From: Actinobaculum sp. 313
GTDB lineage: Bacteria > Actinomycetota > Actinomycetes > Actinomycetales > Actinomycetaceae
Assembly (NCBI RefSeq): GCF_003073475.1
Contig: NZ_CP029033.1
Span: 2,046,001-2,110,000 of the forward strand
Length of the DNA stretch: 64,000 nucleotides
Reading direction: 5' to 3'
The notes beneath the pieces are model-generated. The model was not told the DNA's origin. It was given only the letters and a program-made list of their open reading frames with translations, and did no database searches. This document shows, piece by piece, positions 40,258 to 50,644 of the stretch. Numbering within the stretch: the first letter of the stretch is position 1; each line of letters opens with the position of its first letter. The position numbers and the translations under genes were made by a program.

Positions 40258-43200
40258 TCAGCCGCCATTAATTTCCTCCTGTGCGGCAATCGCCTCTCCA
40301 AGCGCCGACCGCAGCTTCTCCTGCGCGGCGCCGTAAGCGGCCCAATCACCTTGCCGCAAAGCCTCCTGAGAGCCCTCCATGGCCTCCTGCGCCTCGCTGA
40401 GTGCCGAATTCAAACGCTCCTGCGCGGACCCGGCAGCCGGGCTAGTGGTAGCCGACGGTTCAGCACTGGGTGACTGGCTAGCCTGCGCCGATGCCGTATC
40501 GCTCGGCTCGGCAGTTGGCTCGCCGCCGCCGTCGCCGTCAGTATCATCACCGGAAGGAGCAACCTGCTCCTTCTGCCCGGAGATATTCGCGTCCCCCGCT
40601 TCCGCTCCTGAGTCTCCGCCGAAGACCTGGTTTAGCGATTCCTCCAGGGTCGGCGCAAAACCAATGGTGTTGCCGTCACCGAAAGAAGTCAGCACATATT
40701 GCAACTGCGGATACTGTGTTCCAGAAGTCGCCTGTACGTATACCGGCTGCACGTACAGCAAGCCACCACCGACCGGCAAGGTCAACAAGTTCCCCATCAG
40801 AACCTGTGTTCCGCCCTCGCGCAATAGATTGAGCTGAGTCGACACGGTGGAATTAGAAAGGAACGTTGCCTCGGCCTGGCCAGGACCGGGAACCGTCAAG
40901 TCACGCGGCAATTCCAACAACTGCAACTTGCCGTAACCCTCGCGGACCTTTCCCGCTTCAGCGCCGGCATTCGAGTCGACCGCTAGGAACCCGGTCATAA
41001 TGTTGCGCTGTGTCGTACCGCCGGGGATGTAACCACTCGACAGCGAGAACACCGCTTCCTCCTGACCGGGCATCTGCAAGGTCAAGTAGTAGGGCGGTTG
41101 CTGTTCAGAGCTAGCATTGGATGCCGTCGGATCGGTCGGCACCTTCCAGAAATCCGAACCCGAATAGAAGGATGCAGCATCGGTGACGTGGTACTCGGTG
41201 AGCAGCTGACGCTGCACCTTGAACAGGTCCTCCGGGTACCGCACATGCGACATCAAGTCGCCGGACATCTCCGACACCGGGGTCAGCATGCCCGGGAAAA
41301 TACGATTCCACGCCTTGAGGATCGGATCATCGGCATCCCACTGGTACAGCGTCACCGAGCCGTCGTAGGCGTCCACAACCGCTTTGACCGAGTTGCGGAT
41401 GTAGTTGACCTCCTCCGCGCGTTGCGTGTATGCGGTGGAATCCCCTGAACGCGAATCCTGCGTCGCGCTCGAAAGTGTCTGTCGCGCGGAGTACGGGTAG
41501 GAGTTCGACGTCGTGTACGCATCAATGATCCACACAAGACGCTTCGGGGTTTTTTCATCGCCGTCCATGTCCACAACAGCTGGGTAAGCTCGTGAATCCA
41601 GCGTCAGATACGGCGCGACCTTTGAGACGCGGTCGTGTGGATCGCGTTCGTAGAGGATCTGCGACTCGCTTGTTACGCGATCCGAGAAGAAGAGCTCTGT
41701 GGAGCGGAACTTAATCGCGAAGAGCAACTTGTCCCATGCATTACTGATCTTTGGGCCGCCGTCACCGCTGTAGGTGTTGTACACAAGGCCTTGGTCGGAG
41801 TCGTCCGGGTAATCCAACTCCCACGCTACAGTTCCCTTCGGAGCTCCGACCACGGAGTAGTCGGGTGAGTTCTGCCCGAAATACACCCGCGGCTCGTAGT
41901 CGCCCAGTTTGCCCTCGGACGGAATTCCTTGCTGGAAGAACTGCGGCACGCCCCGGTCCGTCGTCGTATTGCCGAAGGCGGCCGCAATGCCGTAGCCGTG
42001 CGTGTACACCGTGTGGTCATTCACCCAGGTACGTTGATCGTCATTGAGACCATCGAGGTTGAGTTCGCGCACGCCGATAACCGTGTCGCGCTCCGTGTCA
42101 TCGATGTTGTAGCGGTCAACGGACAGTTGATCGGAGAACTCATAGTACTGCTTGTTCTGCTGCATTTGGTTGAAGGTCGGCGAGACGATATTGGGATCGA
42201 GCAGGCGGATCTGCGCGGTGGTCTCAGCGTCCTCACGCAACTGCCCGGCAGTCGCCTCCGTCGTCGCGGAATAGCTGGTTGTCTCGACGTCGTCCAGCCC
42301 ATATGCCGTCAGTGTCGCATTGATATTGCGCTGAATATACTCCGACTCCATCTCAACGGCGTTCGGGTTCACACGGAAGGACTGGATCAGACTCGGGTAT
42401 GCCCACGTGATGACAAGACTCGCAATCACCGCAACGACTATGCCCGTACCAACCAGCTTCCACAGGCCACGGATGGCAGCGAAGACGAACAGCAAAGCGA
42501 TCAGCAGTGCTGCAATCGCCAGAATGGTACGACCGGGCAAGGAGGCATTAATGTCCGTGTACCCGGCTCCGGAGAACTTCGAATTGTCCGCCAACAGCAT
42601 GTCATAGCGGCTCAGCCAGAAGTAACCAGCCCCCAAAAGCGCGGCCACCGCTCCGAGAATCCCGAAGTGGATACGGGCCCGGTTCGAGAGCTTCAAGCGC
42701 CCATTAGCGGCACCGATGCCTCCGTAGAGATAGTGCCCGACGACGGCGGCCAATGCGCCGACCACAAGGAGGGTGATCGCCAGACTCAAGAGGGAATGCA
42801 GCAACGGCAGAGAAAAGACGTAAAAGCTGACGTCCTTGCCGAACTGGGGGTCGGTTTGGCCGAAGGGCGTGCGATACAGCCATGTGACGTAGGCACGCCA
42901 CTGACCGGAGAGCGGCGCTCCGAGCAGCACTCCAAGCACCAACGGCACCACTAGGCGGACCAACCACGGGTGATTCTCGACCTGATCGCGGTATCCGGCC
43001 AGAGACCGCGAATCGGTGCCGGACGCGTCGGTCCTTCCTTCCTTGGGCCGGGACAGCAGCATGTTTATAAGGACGACGACGGCCACAAGTACCGTGCCGA
43101 TCACTCCAAGGGCCACCGCCCAACCCCACTGCGTCCAGAACACGCGCCCGGCGTGCAGTTGATTGAACCACTTGACTTCGGTCCAGACATTGGCCATTAC

Positions 43201-43296
43201 AACAAGAGCAACGACCAGCAGCCCCAGGACTATGAGGGTCGGGACAAATACTCCCCCGGCTCGCGGAACCTCGCGTTTACGGGCGGGCCGGGACAT
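40258..43296 (-). CDS. UPF0182 family membrane protein
   Basis: The 1012-residue protein has seven N-terminal membrane helices (about 12-340, from FVPTLIVLGLLVVALVVM onward) and a large extracellular domain of some 550 residues with family blocks such as GLNDDQRTWVNDHTVYTHGYG and LVWIIDAYTTSNSYPYS. The C-terminus is acidic and Ser/Thr-rich, followed by a helical coil (SAQERLNSALSEAQEAMEGSQEALRQGDW). The family is conserved in actinobacteria (Rv3193c) and has no known function. ATG 43296 (MSRPARKR) is preferred over an upstream in-frame start. It heads the conserved block that continues divergently with the PPA1387-like gene. Confidence 0.92.
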   Translation of the reverse strand: MSRPARKREVPRAGGVFVPTLIVLGLLVVALVVMANVWTEVKWFNQLHAGRVFWTQWGWAVALGVIGTVLVAVVVLINMLLSRPKEGRTDASGTDSRSLAGYRDQVENHPWLVRLVVPLVLGVLLGAPLSGQWRAYVTWLYRTPFGQTDPQFGKDVSFYVFSLPLLHSLLSLAITLLVVGALAAVVGHYLYGGIGAANGRLKLSNRARIHFGILGAVAALLGAGYFWLSRYDMLLADNSKFSGAGYTDINASLPGRTILAIAALLIALLFVFAAIRGLWKLVGTGIVVAVIASLVITWAYPSLIQSFRVNPNAVEMESEYIQRNINATLTAYGLDDVETTSYSATTEATAGQLREDAETTAQIRLLDPNIVSPTFNQMQQNKQYYEFSDQLSVDRYNIDDTERDTVIGVRELNLDGLNDDQRTWVNDHTVYTHGYGIAAAFGNTTTDRGVPQFFQQGIPSEGKLGDYEPRVYFGQNSPDYSVVGAPKGTVAWELDYPDDSDQGLVYNTYSGDGGPKISNAWDKLLFAIKFRSTELFFSDRVTSESQILYERDPHDRVSKVAPYLTLDSRAYPAVVDMDGDEKTPKRLVWIIDAYTTSNSYPYSARQTLSSATQDSRSGDSTAYTQRAEEVNYIRNSVKAVVDAYDGSVTLYQWDADDPILKAWNRIFPGMLTPVSEMSGDLMSHVRYPEDLFKVQRQLLTEYHVTDAASFYSGSDFWKVPTDPTASNASSEQQPPYYLTLQMPGQEEAVFSLSSGYIPGGTTQRNIMTGFLAVDSNAGAEAGKVREGYGKLQLLELPRDLTVPGPGQAEATFLSNSTVSTQLNLLREGGTQVLMGNLLTLPVGGGLLYVQPVYVQATSGTQYPQLQYVLTSFGDGNTIGFAPTLEESLNQVFGGDSGAEAGDANISGQKEQVAPSGDDTDGDGGGEPTAEPSDTASAQASQSPSAEPSATTSPAAGSAQERLNSALSEAQEAMEGSQEALRQGDWAAYGAAQEKLRSALGEAIAAQEEINGG

Positions 43297-43546
43297 ATGC
43301 GGTATAGACACGCAGATACCTCGCAACAGAATTGAGCAAGTGCCAGAGCACATCGATATACGTGTCTAACCTATCCGATTCGCCGACAAATTCCCACAGT
43401 GACCGTGCCGGATTTGCCCGTAGCGTGCGTCGGCGCTCGCTTCAAGCACCGCCCAAGCCCCGTTATCTCGCCCATACGCGCCGCCTTCCGAACACGAATC
43501 GCCGCCAGCAACCGCGCGCCCGATCACCCTGTGAGACACTGGTGCG

Positions 43547-44083
43547 GTGAACGACAACACCATTGCTGCCACCGTCAAGGAGATTGAGCGCTATGTCGCA
43601 AACGCGGGATGGGATGCTCCTATCCGCGTCTTCGCTCTTATTCGCTCCGCGCAGGCGCTGGCTACCCATCCCGAACTTGCGGCGGAGCTTCCCGCCGACG
43701 TTCCGCTGGCCGCTGCGGAAAACCCCGATGCATTATTCTCCGTTGAGCAAGAAGGCTTACCCCCGGCGGACTCCATCGGGGAGCTACTCGCGCAACTCGC
43801 CTGGCCCGAAACCGTCACCGGAGCCGCCCTCACCTGCGAACGTGTGACTCTGCCACCGCAGGCCGAAAAAGACATTCCCGCCAACCCGCAGGAAGCAGAG
43901 AAATTCATCGCCACCGACCCGCGCCGCGAGGAAATTCGTATGGCCGTGGGCGTATTACGCTCCGGCGAATCGTGGTGCGCCATCCGTATGCGCTCCCACG
44001 ATAACGACGACGAAGTGCTAGGTTCCCCCGATCTGGTGCCAGAGCTGGTGGCGGCACTGCGCGCCACCTTCGCACAGGAATAA
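43547..44083 (+). CDS. conserved actinobacterial protein (PPA1387-like)
   Basis: The 178-residue soluble protein begins at GTG with MNDNTIAATVKEIERYV. Visible features are WDAPIRVFALIRSAQAL and a well-defined alpha/beta core with AWPETVTGAALTCERVTLPPQAE, DPRREEIRMAVGVLRSGESWCAIRMRSHDND and LVPELVAALRATF. I recall this type beside UPF0182 genes in other actinobacteria, as here. No catalytic motif is evident. The neighbour association is firm but function is unknown. Confidence 0.75.
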   Translation: MNDNTIAATVKEIERYVANAGWDAPIRVFALIRSAQALATHPELAAELPADVPLAAAENPDALFSVEQEGLPPADSIGELLAQLAWPETVTGAALTCERVTLPPQAEKDIPANPQEAEKFIATDPRREEIRMAVGVLRSGESWCAIRMRSHDNDDEVLGSPDLVPELVAALRATFAQE

Positions 44084-44188
44084 CCTCGCCAAGGAACGCG
44101 CTACCGTGGGCAGAGGGCCAAGCGCAGCGGTGGCGGGCAGCTGCGCCCTGTGTCCTCCGCCCTCGGTTTCCCGGCTCCGGCAACAACG

Positions 44189-45291
44189 CTACTGCGTAGC
44201 CTCAACCACTTGCCTGCAGGTGGTGAGCCCCGACGTATCGCCATTGCCGATCGCCTCTGCGGCGGCAATCGAATCGTCAAGAGTCCGCACGGCAAAGATC
44301 TGCATGTTGTCCGGCTCGTATCCGATCGTCTCGGTGCAATTCTCTGCCGGGGCCAGAAAGTAGGTGGCGCCCTCCTCGGCTGCGCCGACTAACTTGTGCT
44401 GGATACCGCCAATGGCACCGATCTCGCCACTGTACGAAACGGTTCCTGTGCCGGCGATGATGTTGTCACCGCCCAGCGATCCCTCCGTGAGTTCGTCGTA
44501 GATGGCGAGCGCAAACATATTGCCCGCCGAGGGTCCGCCTATATCGTTGACGCCGTAGCTAATATCCACCGGGAAATCCAGATCCTCCGAGTTCACGTAA
44601 ATGCCCAGACGCGATCCCGGATGCACCCACCCGGTGCTATCCGCCTCATAGGGGGACGTCGTCACCGTCCCCTGGCGCTCATCACCATCGCGCGTGAACC
44701 CGATAACGACCTGCTTGCCGCCGGGCACATCCGCCAGAACCGTTGAAAGGTCGGCGAACGTCGTCAGCTGCGTCGTCGTCCCGTCATAGGTTATGGAGGT
44801 GAGAATGTCACCTTCCTGCAGCACGTGTCTCGCACCGGAATCATCGGCCACCCCGGCCACTGAGAGTGTCATGGGCGTCGTGTAGCCCGCCTTGGCCAAA
44901 CCCGCAACCGCAGCAGAATCCTGGGAACTGGTCATCAATTGCGCATTCTGCTCGTCCACCTGCTCGGCGCTCTGCTCAGCGGAATACAACGAACGTACCG
45001 GCACCGTTTGCGAGTCCTTCATAAGCAGGGCCAGCAGGGCCTGTGCCCCGGCACGCCCATATCAGCAGTGCCATATGCACTGACGGTGGTCATATAGAAC
45101 CGTGTGTCGCTCGGGTAGGTAGAGGCACCGGTAATCGTGAGGATCGGAGTATCCTCACCGGCGTCACCCGTGACATCGATGGCCGGCCCCGCCTGCTCCA
45201 CGATGAGAGAAGAGGGCATAACAAGAGAAACGGCGGCCAGTACTCCGAAAAGACCACCGGCAATACTCAGACGACGATTACGCACAGGCAT
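44189..45291 (-). CDS. PDZ and Lon-like (S16) serine protease, YlbL type (frameshifted near 45048)
   Basis: About 367 residues when repaired: one N-terminal membrane helix (LSIAGGLFGVLAAVSLVMPSSL), an extracellular domain, a PDZ domain (about 150-225: VLQEGDILTSITYDG) and a Lon-type proteolytic domain with the catalytic Ser in GGPSAGNMFAL and Lys in GGIQHKLVGA. As read, the first 88 residues and the rest lie in different frames. Adding a base at CCCC 45047-45050 joins MGVPGAQALLALLMKDSQ, typical of the family. ATG 45291 follows GAGG by 7 bases. It matches Rv3194c, which occupies the same place. Confidence 0.88.
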
Positions 45292-45543
45292 ATGATGCCT
45301 CATTTCGCTGGAAGAACCCCAAAGCGGCGGAGTGCACGTCGCACCCGGTGCGGTGCAAGCATCCTCACCATCGTCACTGCCCAGGCGTAACCGCACATTC
45401 CCGCTCTCCGCCCTCGGCGTAGAAGTGCACGTCCATTTGGCGCAACGCAATATCCTTAGCTTCGGACGGAATCCGCATGCCCTGCGGCAGAATCCACTCC
45501 GGGTGGTTAGGGTCGTATATGAAGAAAGACGTGAGGAGCGGTT

Positions 45544-47023
45544 ATGAGCGAGTTGGGTGATGGGCAGACACCCGATCAGTGGGAGCAGATGCTACGCGCG
45601 GTGCTGGGCGACCACGCAGCGGAGCAGATCCTCGAACAAATGCGCTCGCAGGGTATCGACCCGGAGAGCAGCTCTCGCAGATGATGTCCCCGCGAATTTC
45701 AACGCCGTGGTGTCGCAGGTCAAGGACATGCTCGGGTCTTCCGGCGACGGCCCCGTCAACTGGAAGGTCGGGGAGCGCATGGCACGGCAGACGGTTCAAC
45801 AGGAGCATTACGATACGCTGCTCGCCGCAGACGCTGATCGCGCCCGTTCTGCTCTGCAGACGGCCAGCCTCTGGCTGGATCCGGCGACCGCCATTGACCC
45901 CTGCACCGGGCCGAACCAGGCGTGGAGTCGCCTGGACTGGGTGGCCCACACCTTGGCGACTTTCAAGCGGCTGACGGAGCCGGTAGGCGCCAATGTTTCC
46001 CGTGCCTTCATCACTGCCATGCATGAGGAGCTTGCGCATGCGCCAGAAGAGATGCGCAGGATGATGGGCGGTAATACGGAACACATGATGCGCAGTATGA
46101 TCGCCTCCCTGCTGGGCATGCAGTATGGCGTCGGCTTGGCAGAGCTTGCTGCCACCTCTTTTGGAACCACGGATGCGGGCCTTCCCCTTGTTGAGGGGCA
46201 AACGGCCGCGCTTGTCCCCGCCAATGTGGCCGACTTCGCCGATGGACTCGATATCGACACCGACGAGGTAACCCTTTTCGTCGCCGTGCGCGAACAAGCC
46301 GCAGCGCGCCTGTACTCGCGCGTGCCCTGGCTGCGAGCACGAGTACTTGACACCGTTGCCGCATACGCCAGCGAGATCGCCATCGACACGGCATCCATCG
46401 AGGAACGAGTACGTGAGATGGGGCTGGATCTGCAGAAAATGCAGGAACTGGACCTCTCCGAAGTCTTCTCGCAGGACCCCACCGCGGGCCAGCGCGAGAC
46501 GCTGGAGCGCCTCGAACATCTGCTTTCTCTGGTGGAGGGCTGGGTCAGCGCGGTCTCTGCGCAGGCCGTTGCCGCACAATTACCACACGCGATGCCACTC
46601 GGAGAGATGTTCACCCGCCGCAGTGCAACCGAGTCCCCGGCTAACCAGGTGTTTGGCCCGCTGGTCGGCCTCGAACTCAAGCCGCGGCGCATACGGGAGG
46701 CGGAGACGTTCTGGCGAATGGCACTGGATAGTCTCGGTATCGAGGGCCGCGACCACCTGTGGAGTCACCCCGACTTGTTGCCGGGGCCGAAGGCCTTGGA
46801 GGACCCGGCCGCCTTCTTCGCCGGGGAGGATTCTTCCCCGGTTGCAGACGAGCTGGATGCGTTCCTCGCCGAGGTTCTCGCCTCCGCCGACGACGCCGAC
46901 ACGTCGTCGAACGGTTCTGAGCAGGGCGGTGGCGCGCACGCCACCGATGAGGCCACCGGTGACCAGAGCGGCAATGAGCAACATGATGCCGGCAGCGACG
47001 CCCCGGGTGAGGCCAACGCCTAG
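45544..47023 (+). CDS. zincin-like protein, Rv3195 type, lacking HExxH (two frameshifts near 45665 and 45690)
   Basis: About 493 residues when repaired. It belongs to the DUF2342 / zincin_2 group: helical N-terminus (NFNAVVSQVKDML), GPVNWKVGERMARQTV, a central AFITAMHEELAHAPEEMRRMM, and VREQAAARLYSRVPWLR. In metallopeptidase members of this group the latter reads HExxH; here it is REQAA, so zinc hydrolysis is unlikely at that site. The N-terminal frames are shifted twice: near 45663-45668 and at CCCC 45688-45691. Joining them gives MRSQGIDPEEQLSQMMSP then ANFNAVV. The C-terminal 60 residues are acidic and disordered. It is the Rv3195 position in the conserved block. Confidence 0.83.
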
Positions 47024-47226
47024 CGGTACTCGTGGAAGGCCCGCAGGACCAGGAACACCCCCACTCGAAGCGCTGCGAGAACCACCAGCGGCCTAGCTGC
47101 ACTAGCAGTCGGCTCTTCGCCGCGCAGTGCCAATCCCCACCTGTGTATGGCGTAAACCGGCCAACGAGCGGCGTGGCTACTATCGTCCTGCCGGTCCTGA
47201 CGGAGGCGATAGATAGGGGTGGGGCC

Positions 47227-48375
47227 ATGCAGATCATTCCCGAATTAGGCGTTTTCTGGCGCAACAATGCCACGTTGCAGATCGGACTCGACCCGCGGGT
47301 GCGTATCTGGGTTGACGGCCTCACGAGGCATGAGCAAAGCCTCGTCTCTTTGCTCACCCGCGATCACACCATCCCCGAGCTCGACAGGCTCGCCGCCAGC
47401 CACCATGTGACGCCCGAGCGGCTGGCCAGAATATTGGCCATGCTTCGCCGGGCCGGAGTGCTGCATGAAGCCGCCGATGCCCAGGAGGCTGCCGGAACCA
47501 CCGTCTCGGCCACTATTGACCCAAAACTCGCCGTCGCGGAAGCGAATCTGGAACAAGAGCCGAAGGCTGCCACGGCATGCATTTCATCCGCGGTAGGACA
47601 TTTGGAAGGCGCACCGGCCACCGCTGGTGATAAGGACCCGGCCGCCGCACAGCTCGCCCTTATCAACAGTGATGCTCATCCGCGCACCGACTGCCGGGTG
47701 CGCATCTGCGGGCTCGATCCTCTCGGAGTGGCGATCGGCCTTTCGCTGGCAACCCAGGGCATCGGAACAATTCTCTTTTCGGACCCGCAGCCCGTCGGCG
47801 CGGCGGATCACTGCGCACTCTGGCCGCGCTGGCAGGGCCTGCCACGCGAACGCGCCTTCCTGACCGCACTGCGGCAGGTGAATCCACGAATTCGCACCGG
47901 GAGTGCCTCCGGCGGTAACAGCGAAGAAGCGCACCTGAGCGTTGTCACCGGCTCACGGCTGGCGAATCCACGCAGCACCATGCACCTCATGGCCTCGGGA
48001 ACTCCCCACATGTTGCTGTGGACGGAGGACATCGATGTCTGCGTCGGCCCCTTGGTTGAGCCACACCGCAGTGCATGCGCAGAATGCCTCTACAAAGAAC
48101 GTCTCGAAGAAGACGCCTGTTGGGCGCTGCTCGCGGCGCAGGCGGCAGGCAGCGCGCCGCTGGTCACCTCCGGCCCCGCACTCGGATTAGCGGCATCCCT
48201 GGCGACACATGCCATCCTTAGCCTGCTCGACGGGCTCGGCAACCCACTGCAGAATCGGCAGTGGAGAGTACCACCGCTGCCCGAACCTCCCTATCAGGTG
48301 GAGGTGCAACCGCACTCCTCATGCGGCTGCACCAGCCAGGAACCACGCCTGCAGGCGCTCACTCAATTGGCGTAA
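47227..48375 (+). CDS. ThiF-like Rossmann protein of the conserved block (Rv3196 position)
   Basis: The 382-residue protein begins with a winged-helix-like region (HEQSLVSLLTRDHTIPELDRLAASHHVTPERLARILAMLRRAGVL, about 35-80), then an Ala-rich linker. A ThiF/E1-like nucleotide-binding domain follows (RICGLDPLGVAIGLSLATQGIGTILFSDPQ, from about 155). A paired-Cys motif ACAECLYKERLEED and a C-terminal HSSCGC are typical of leader-peptide-binding or cyclodehydratase-like relatives. No substrate peptide gene is seen. ATG 47227 is chosen because upstream codons lack conserved-looking sequence. It overlaps uvrD2 convergently by 13 bp. Confidence 0.72.
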   Translation: MQIIPELGVFWRNNATLQIGLDPRVRIWVDGLTRHEQSLVSLLTRDHTIPELDRLAASHHVTPERLARILAMLRRAGVLHEAADAQEAAGTTVSATIDPKLAVAEANLEQEPKAATACISSAVGHLEGAPATAGDKDPAAAQLALINSDAHPRTDCRVRICGLDPLGVAIGLSLATQGIGTILFSDPQPVGAADHCALWPRWQGLPRERAFLTALRQVNPRIRTGSASGGNSEEAHLSVVTGSRLANPRSTMHLMASGTPHMLLWTEDIDVCVGPLVEPHRSACAECLYKERLEEDACWALLAAQAAGSAPLVTSGPALGLAASLATHAILSLLDGLGNPLQNRQWRVPPLPEPPYQVEVQPHSSCGCTSQEPRLQALTQLA

Positions 48376-50372
48376 TCGGTGCGGAATGCCGCAATAATGT
48401 GCAGGATATCGTCTCCCCAGCTGGCGAGCTTGGTATCGCCGATTCCTTTAATCCGGCCGAGCGCGGGTAACGTCATCGGTTTTGCGATGGCGATCGCACG
48501 CAGGGTTGTGTCGTGTAAAACGGTGTACGGTGGGCGCCCCATTTCCCGTGCACGTGCCGTACGCCAGGCAGCCAGCTCCTCGAAAAGCGCCACGTCCTCG
48601 CCGTGCTCGGCGACGAAAGCCGCAGCCTCCGCCGTGCGCCTCTGCCGATAACTGGTGGCGCGAGAGACGGGCTTCTCCTCTCGTGGCCACAGCGGAGAGA
48701 GAAACCGCGATACCTTCCTCCCCGCGCGCGATCCGTTTCCTTTCGCATACGAGAGGTATAGCTGCTCTTTCGCGCGGGTCACCCCGACGTACAGCAAACG
48801 CCTCTCCTCCGCCACATCGGCGGCACGTTTTGCCAAGGAGATGGGCAAAAGCCCCTCGCTGAGCCCCGCCAAGAACACCACACGCCATTCCAGGCCCTTC
48901 GCCGCATGCAGCGACGACAGCGTCACCCCGTCCACCTCCGGGGTGTTCTGCGTCTGGGCTCTTTCTTCCAACTCACGAACGAAATCCAGCATGCTTGCCG
49001 AGCGCACATGTTCCATTTCTGTAGCGAGATTGAGCAGCGCATTGAGCGCATCCCACCTCTCCCGCACCGCACCCGCCACCTCGGGAGCCTCGTCGCGCCA
49101 TCCCATTTGCCGCAGTGTCGCACGAACATTGTCCGCTAGCGGCCCCTGAACACCGGAGCGTGCCGCGGCCCGCAGAGCAACCATGGCTTCCCGCACCTCG
49201 CGGCGGGAGAAGAAACGTTCAGAGCCGCGCAGCGTGTAGCCCACGCCGACGTTGGACAACGCCGCCTCGAACTCAGCCGATTGGGCGTTGGTCCGGTACA
49301 GAATCGCCATGTCTCCCAGTGGCACCCCTGCAAGCTGTAACTCGCGAATATTGCTTGCGATATCCGCCGCTTCCGCCGCGTCGTCCTCATATTCCTTCCA
49401 CTTCACCGGGACACCGGAAGGGACCTGCGATACCAGCCGCACCGCTCCTTCGGACACATCGGAGGCGATCACATCATTGGCAGTAGCGACGATCTGAGGC
49501 GTCGAGCGGTAATCACGTATCAGCTCTATAACCCGCGCATCCTTGAACTCGTCGGTGAAATGCGCCAGGTAGAGCGAGGAGGCACCCGTGAACGAGTAAA
49601 TGGTCTGTGATACATCGCCGACGACACAGAGTTCTCGGCTTTCGCCCAGCCAGAGCTGCAAAAGCCGGTGTTGCAGGGGTGAGACGTCCTGATACTCGTC
49701 GACTGTGAAATGACGATACTGCCCACGAATCTGCCGGGCGATATCCGGCCGGTCGAGAAGGATCCCGACCAGATACAGGAGCGTATCCTCAAAATCGATC
49801 TGGTGCGCGTCCTCCTTAACCTCTTCATACACACGTAGCAGCTGGACGATTTCGGCGGCGGAATGCCCAGCCACATCAATATGACCGGCGGCCGCCGCAC
49901 GTTCTGCATACGCCTCGGGCGTGATCAGTGAAACCTTCGCCCACTCGATTTCCGCGGTGAGATCGCGCACCGCAACGCGGTCGTAGGACATGCCGAGCCG
50001 TGCCGCGGCCTGTGCCACCAGTGCACCCTTGTGTTCCGTGACCGGCGGCATGCGTCCACCTATCGCGGTGGACCAGAAGTAGCTCAACTGGCTGAGTGCG
50101 GCAGCGTGAAAGGTACGAGCGACGACGCCGGACACTCCGAGATCGCGCAGGCGGGAACGCATCTCACCGGCGGCTCGCGCGGTGAATGTCACGGCAAGTA
50201 CATGGTTCGGCTCGAAAGCGCCCGCGTGCACCCCATAGGCTATCCGATAGGTGATGGCGCGAGTCTTTCCGGTGCCCGCACCGGCACGCACACATAAGGG
50301 CCCGCGCAAATGAGTGGCGACCTCACGCTGCTCCGGATCCAGATGCTCCAGTAACTCTTGCGGCGTTTCCAT
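48363..50372 (-). CDS. uvrD2: superfamily 1 DNA helicase UvrD2 with HRDC domain
   Basis: The 669-residue protein has the UvrD/PcrA helicase motifs: I GAGTGKTRAIT, Ia AVTFTARAAGEM, II VDEYQDV, III VGDVSQTIYSF, IV RDYRSTPQIV, V LSSLHAAKGLEWRVV and VI RLLYVGVTRAKEQLYL. A C-terminal HRDC domain (about 590-669, from DVALFEELAAWRTARAREMG) marks it as the UvrD2 type. A tetracysteine motif as in mycobacterial UvrD2 was not seen. It unwinds DNA 3' to 5'. It is convergent with the ThiF-like gene and sits where Rv3198c sits. Confidence 0.93.
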   Translation of the reverse strand: METPQELLEHLDPEQREVATHLRGPLCVRAGAGTGKTRAITYRIAYGVHAGAFEPNHVLAVTFTARAAGEMRSRLRDLGVSGVVARTFHAAALSQLSYFWSTAIGGRMPPVTEHKGALVAQAAARLGMSYDRVAVRDLTAEIEWAKVSLITPEAYAERAAAAGHIDVAGHSAAEIVQLLRVYEEVKEDAHQIDFEDTLLYLVGILLDRPDIARQIRGQYRHFTVDEYQDVSPLQHRLLQLWLGESRELCVVGDVSQTIYSFTGASSLYLAHFTDEFKDARVIELIRDYRSTPQIVATANDVIASDVSEGAVRLVSQVPSGVPVKWKEYEDDAAEAADIASNIRELQLAGVPLGDMAILYRTNAQSAEFEAALSNVGVGYTLRGSERFFSRREVREAMVALRAAARSGVQGPLADNVRATLRQMGWRDEAPEVAGAVRERWDALNALLNLATEMEHVRSASMLDFVRELEERAQTQNTPEVDGVTLSSLHAAKGLEWRVVFLAGLSEGLLPISLAKRAADVAEERRLLYVGVTRAKEQLYLSYAKGNGSRAGRKVSRFLSPLWPREEKPVSRATSYRQRRTAEAAAFVAEHGEDVALFEELAAWRTARAREMGRPPYTVLHDTTLRAIAIAKPMTLPALGRIKGIGDTKLASWGDDILHIIAAFRTDYAN

Positions 50373-50644
50373 TCCAAGCCTTCCCGGTTCTCTACCAATT
50401 CCGACTCATCCGCGTTGCGACCAACGCGCGACCGCCACCCGAATACGATGCACGGAATACGCTCAGCATTGGAAGTGTACCCCGCGCTGATCGCATCGGC
50501 CGACGCCGCTATGCTCAGTCTGGCACGCCGCTCCGACACGGCTGGGTCACAATGCACACGCGTCCGAAATCGGCGGACCCTGACGTGCCCGGTTGCACTA
50601 TTTTTGTGCTACCCATAGCCCGCCACTTACAGGACAATAGTCCC

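Noticed and set aside
45542-46579. 345-codon minus-strand ORF
   Set aside because: Antisense shadow of the zincin-like gene, whose own strand matches the known family.
47020-47133. 37-codon minus-strand frame with a hydrophobic stretch and possible TTG start
   Set aside because: The Shine-Dalgarno-like AGGTGGGG abuts the TTG, there is no ATG or GTG, and it overlaps the 3' end of the zincin-like gene. Not enough to call.
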